The notes beneath the pieces were generated by a model. It made no database searches, was not told the origin of the DNA, and saw nothing but the letters and a program-made list of their open reading frames with translations. Below, piece after piece: positions 63,874 through 64,000 of a stretch of DNA of 64,000 nucleotides. The number at the start of each line of letters is the position of its first letter. The stretch's first letter is position 1. Both the position numbers and the translations under genes were made by a program. The stretch comes from Mucilaginibacter jinjuensis (GTDB lineage Bacteria > Bacteroidota > Bacteroidia > Sphingobacteriales > Sphingobacteriaceae): NCBI RefSeq assembly GCF_028596025.1, contig NZ_CP117167.1:2914001-2978000 (forward strand). The letters run 5' to 3'.

Positions 63874-64000
63874 TCTTTATAGTATCTAACCTCCGTCTAC
63901 CTCGCTAAAGAAAATCCATTTTCTTTTCATTAGATCTTATTAATCCCTGTTTCTATAATTTATCTTTTTTTAATCGCTGGGTCTCATTTTGCAATTTGAG

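Noticed and set aside
1..64000. CRISPR arrays, tRNA genes, rRNA genes, intact transposons
   Set aside because: No regularly spaced direct repeats, no cloverleaf-like sequences, and no transposase were found on reading through; a dedicated tRNA or ncRNA search could still find what I missed.

Overview
The window looks like chromosomal DNA of a Bacteroidota bacterium of the Sphingobacteriaceae type (Mucilaginibacter or Pedobacter-like). The reasons are a SusC/SusD pair, an AT-rich composition, weak or absent Shine-Dalgarno sequences, Bacteroidota-style exopolysaccharide (EPS) genes (multi-SLBB export protein, Wzi-type proteins) and a DUF892/Mn-catalase stress cassette. The genus is inference. 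No rRNA, tRNA, CRISPR array or intact insertion sequence was seen.

Layout. (1) 1-6313: the end of a polysaccharide-utilisation locus: SusC C-terminus, SusD, a frameshifted SGNH hydrolase and a GH95 alpha-L-fucosidase. It is followed by an OB-fold gene remnant (6392-6739). (2) 7015-9054: fatty-acid desaturase, DUF892 protein and a short SSB. (3) 9088-16520: a sensory block with a stand-alone CheB, a CheB-CheR-PAS hybrid broken by an amber codon and a one-base frameshift, a PAS histidine kinase, its LuxR-type regulator, a small unknown protein, a receiver-only protein and an XRE regulator. (4) 16631-23648: DUF1810 protein, DEAD/DEAH helicase, UvrA-like ATPase without the UvrB-binding insertion, a small membrane protein, a receiver-only protein and an acyltransferase-3 protein.

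(5) 24066-50480: a large Wzx/Wzy-type EPS locus. It opens with a lipoprotein and two tandem Wzi-like outer-membrane proteins, then a divergent beta-helix protein that could cut the polymer. After a perfect 29-bp palindrome comes a long co-directional run: Wza-like export protein, Wzz-like protein without a kinase domain, flippase, eight or nine glycosyltransferases, two different UDP-galactopyranose mutases, a Wzy-like polymerase and the initiating undecaprenyl-phosphate sugar transferase. Two mutases beside two paralogous GT2 enzymes and a galactofuranosyltransferase-like protein point to a galactofuranose-containing polymer. (6) 50747-56020: AI-2E-type transporter, then a tight three-gene unit: glycosyltransferase, GH1-like protein carrying a shrunken RmlD domain, and a small SET-domain protein. 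(7) 56145-61888, minus strand: a stress cassette with a transaldolase/DUF2383/DUF892 fusion, a conserved unknown, a zinc alcohol dehydrogenase, two small lipoproteins, Mn-catalase and a membrane protein. (8) 62169-64000: a 40-aa reading frame coupled to a 115-aa unknown, a receiver-only protein, a probable serine-recombinase remnant and a small basic unknown.

Single-base indels recur (about 2654, 11332, 47050, and possibly 57290-57295). Either several genes are decaying or the sequence carries residual errors. Resolving this matters before interpreting the broken sensor hybrid and the triple fusion.
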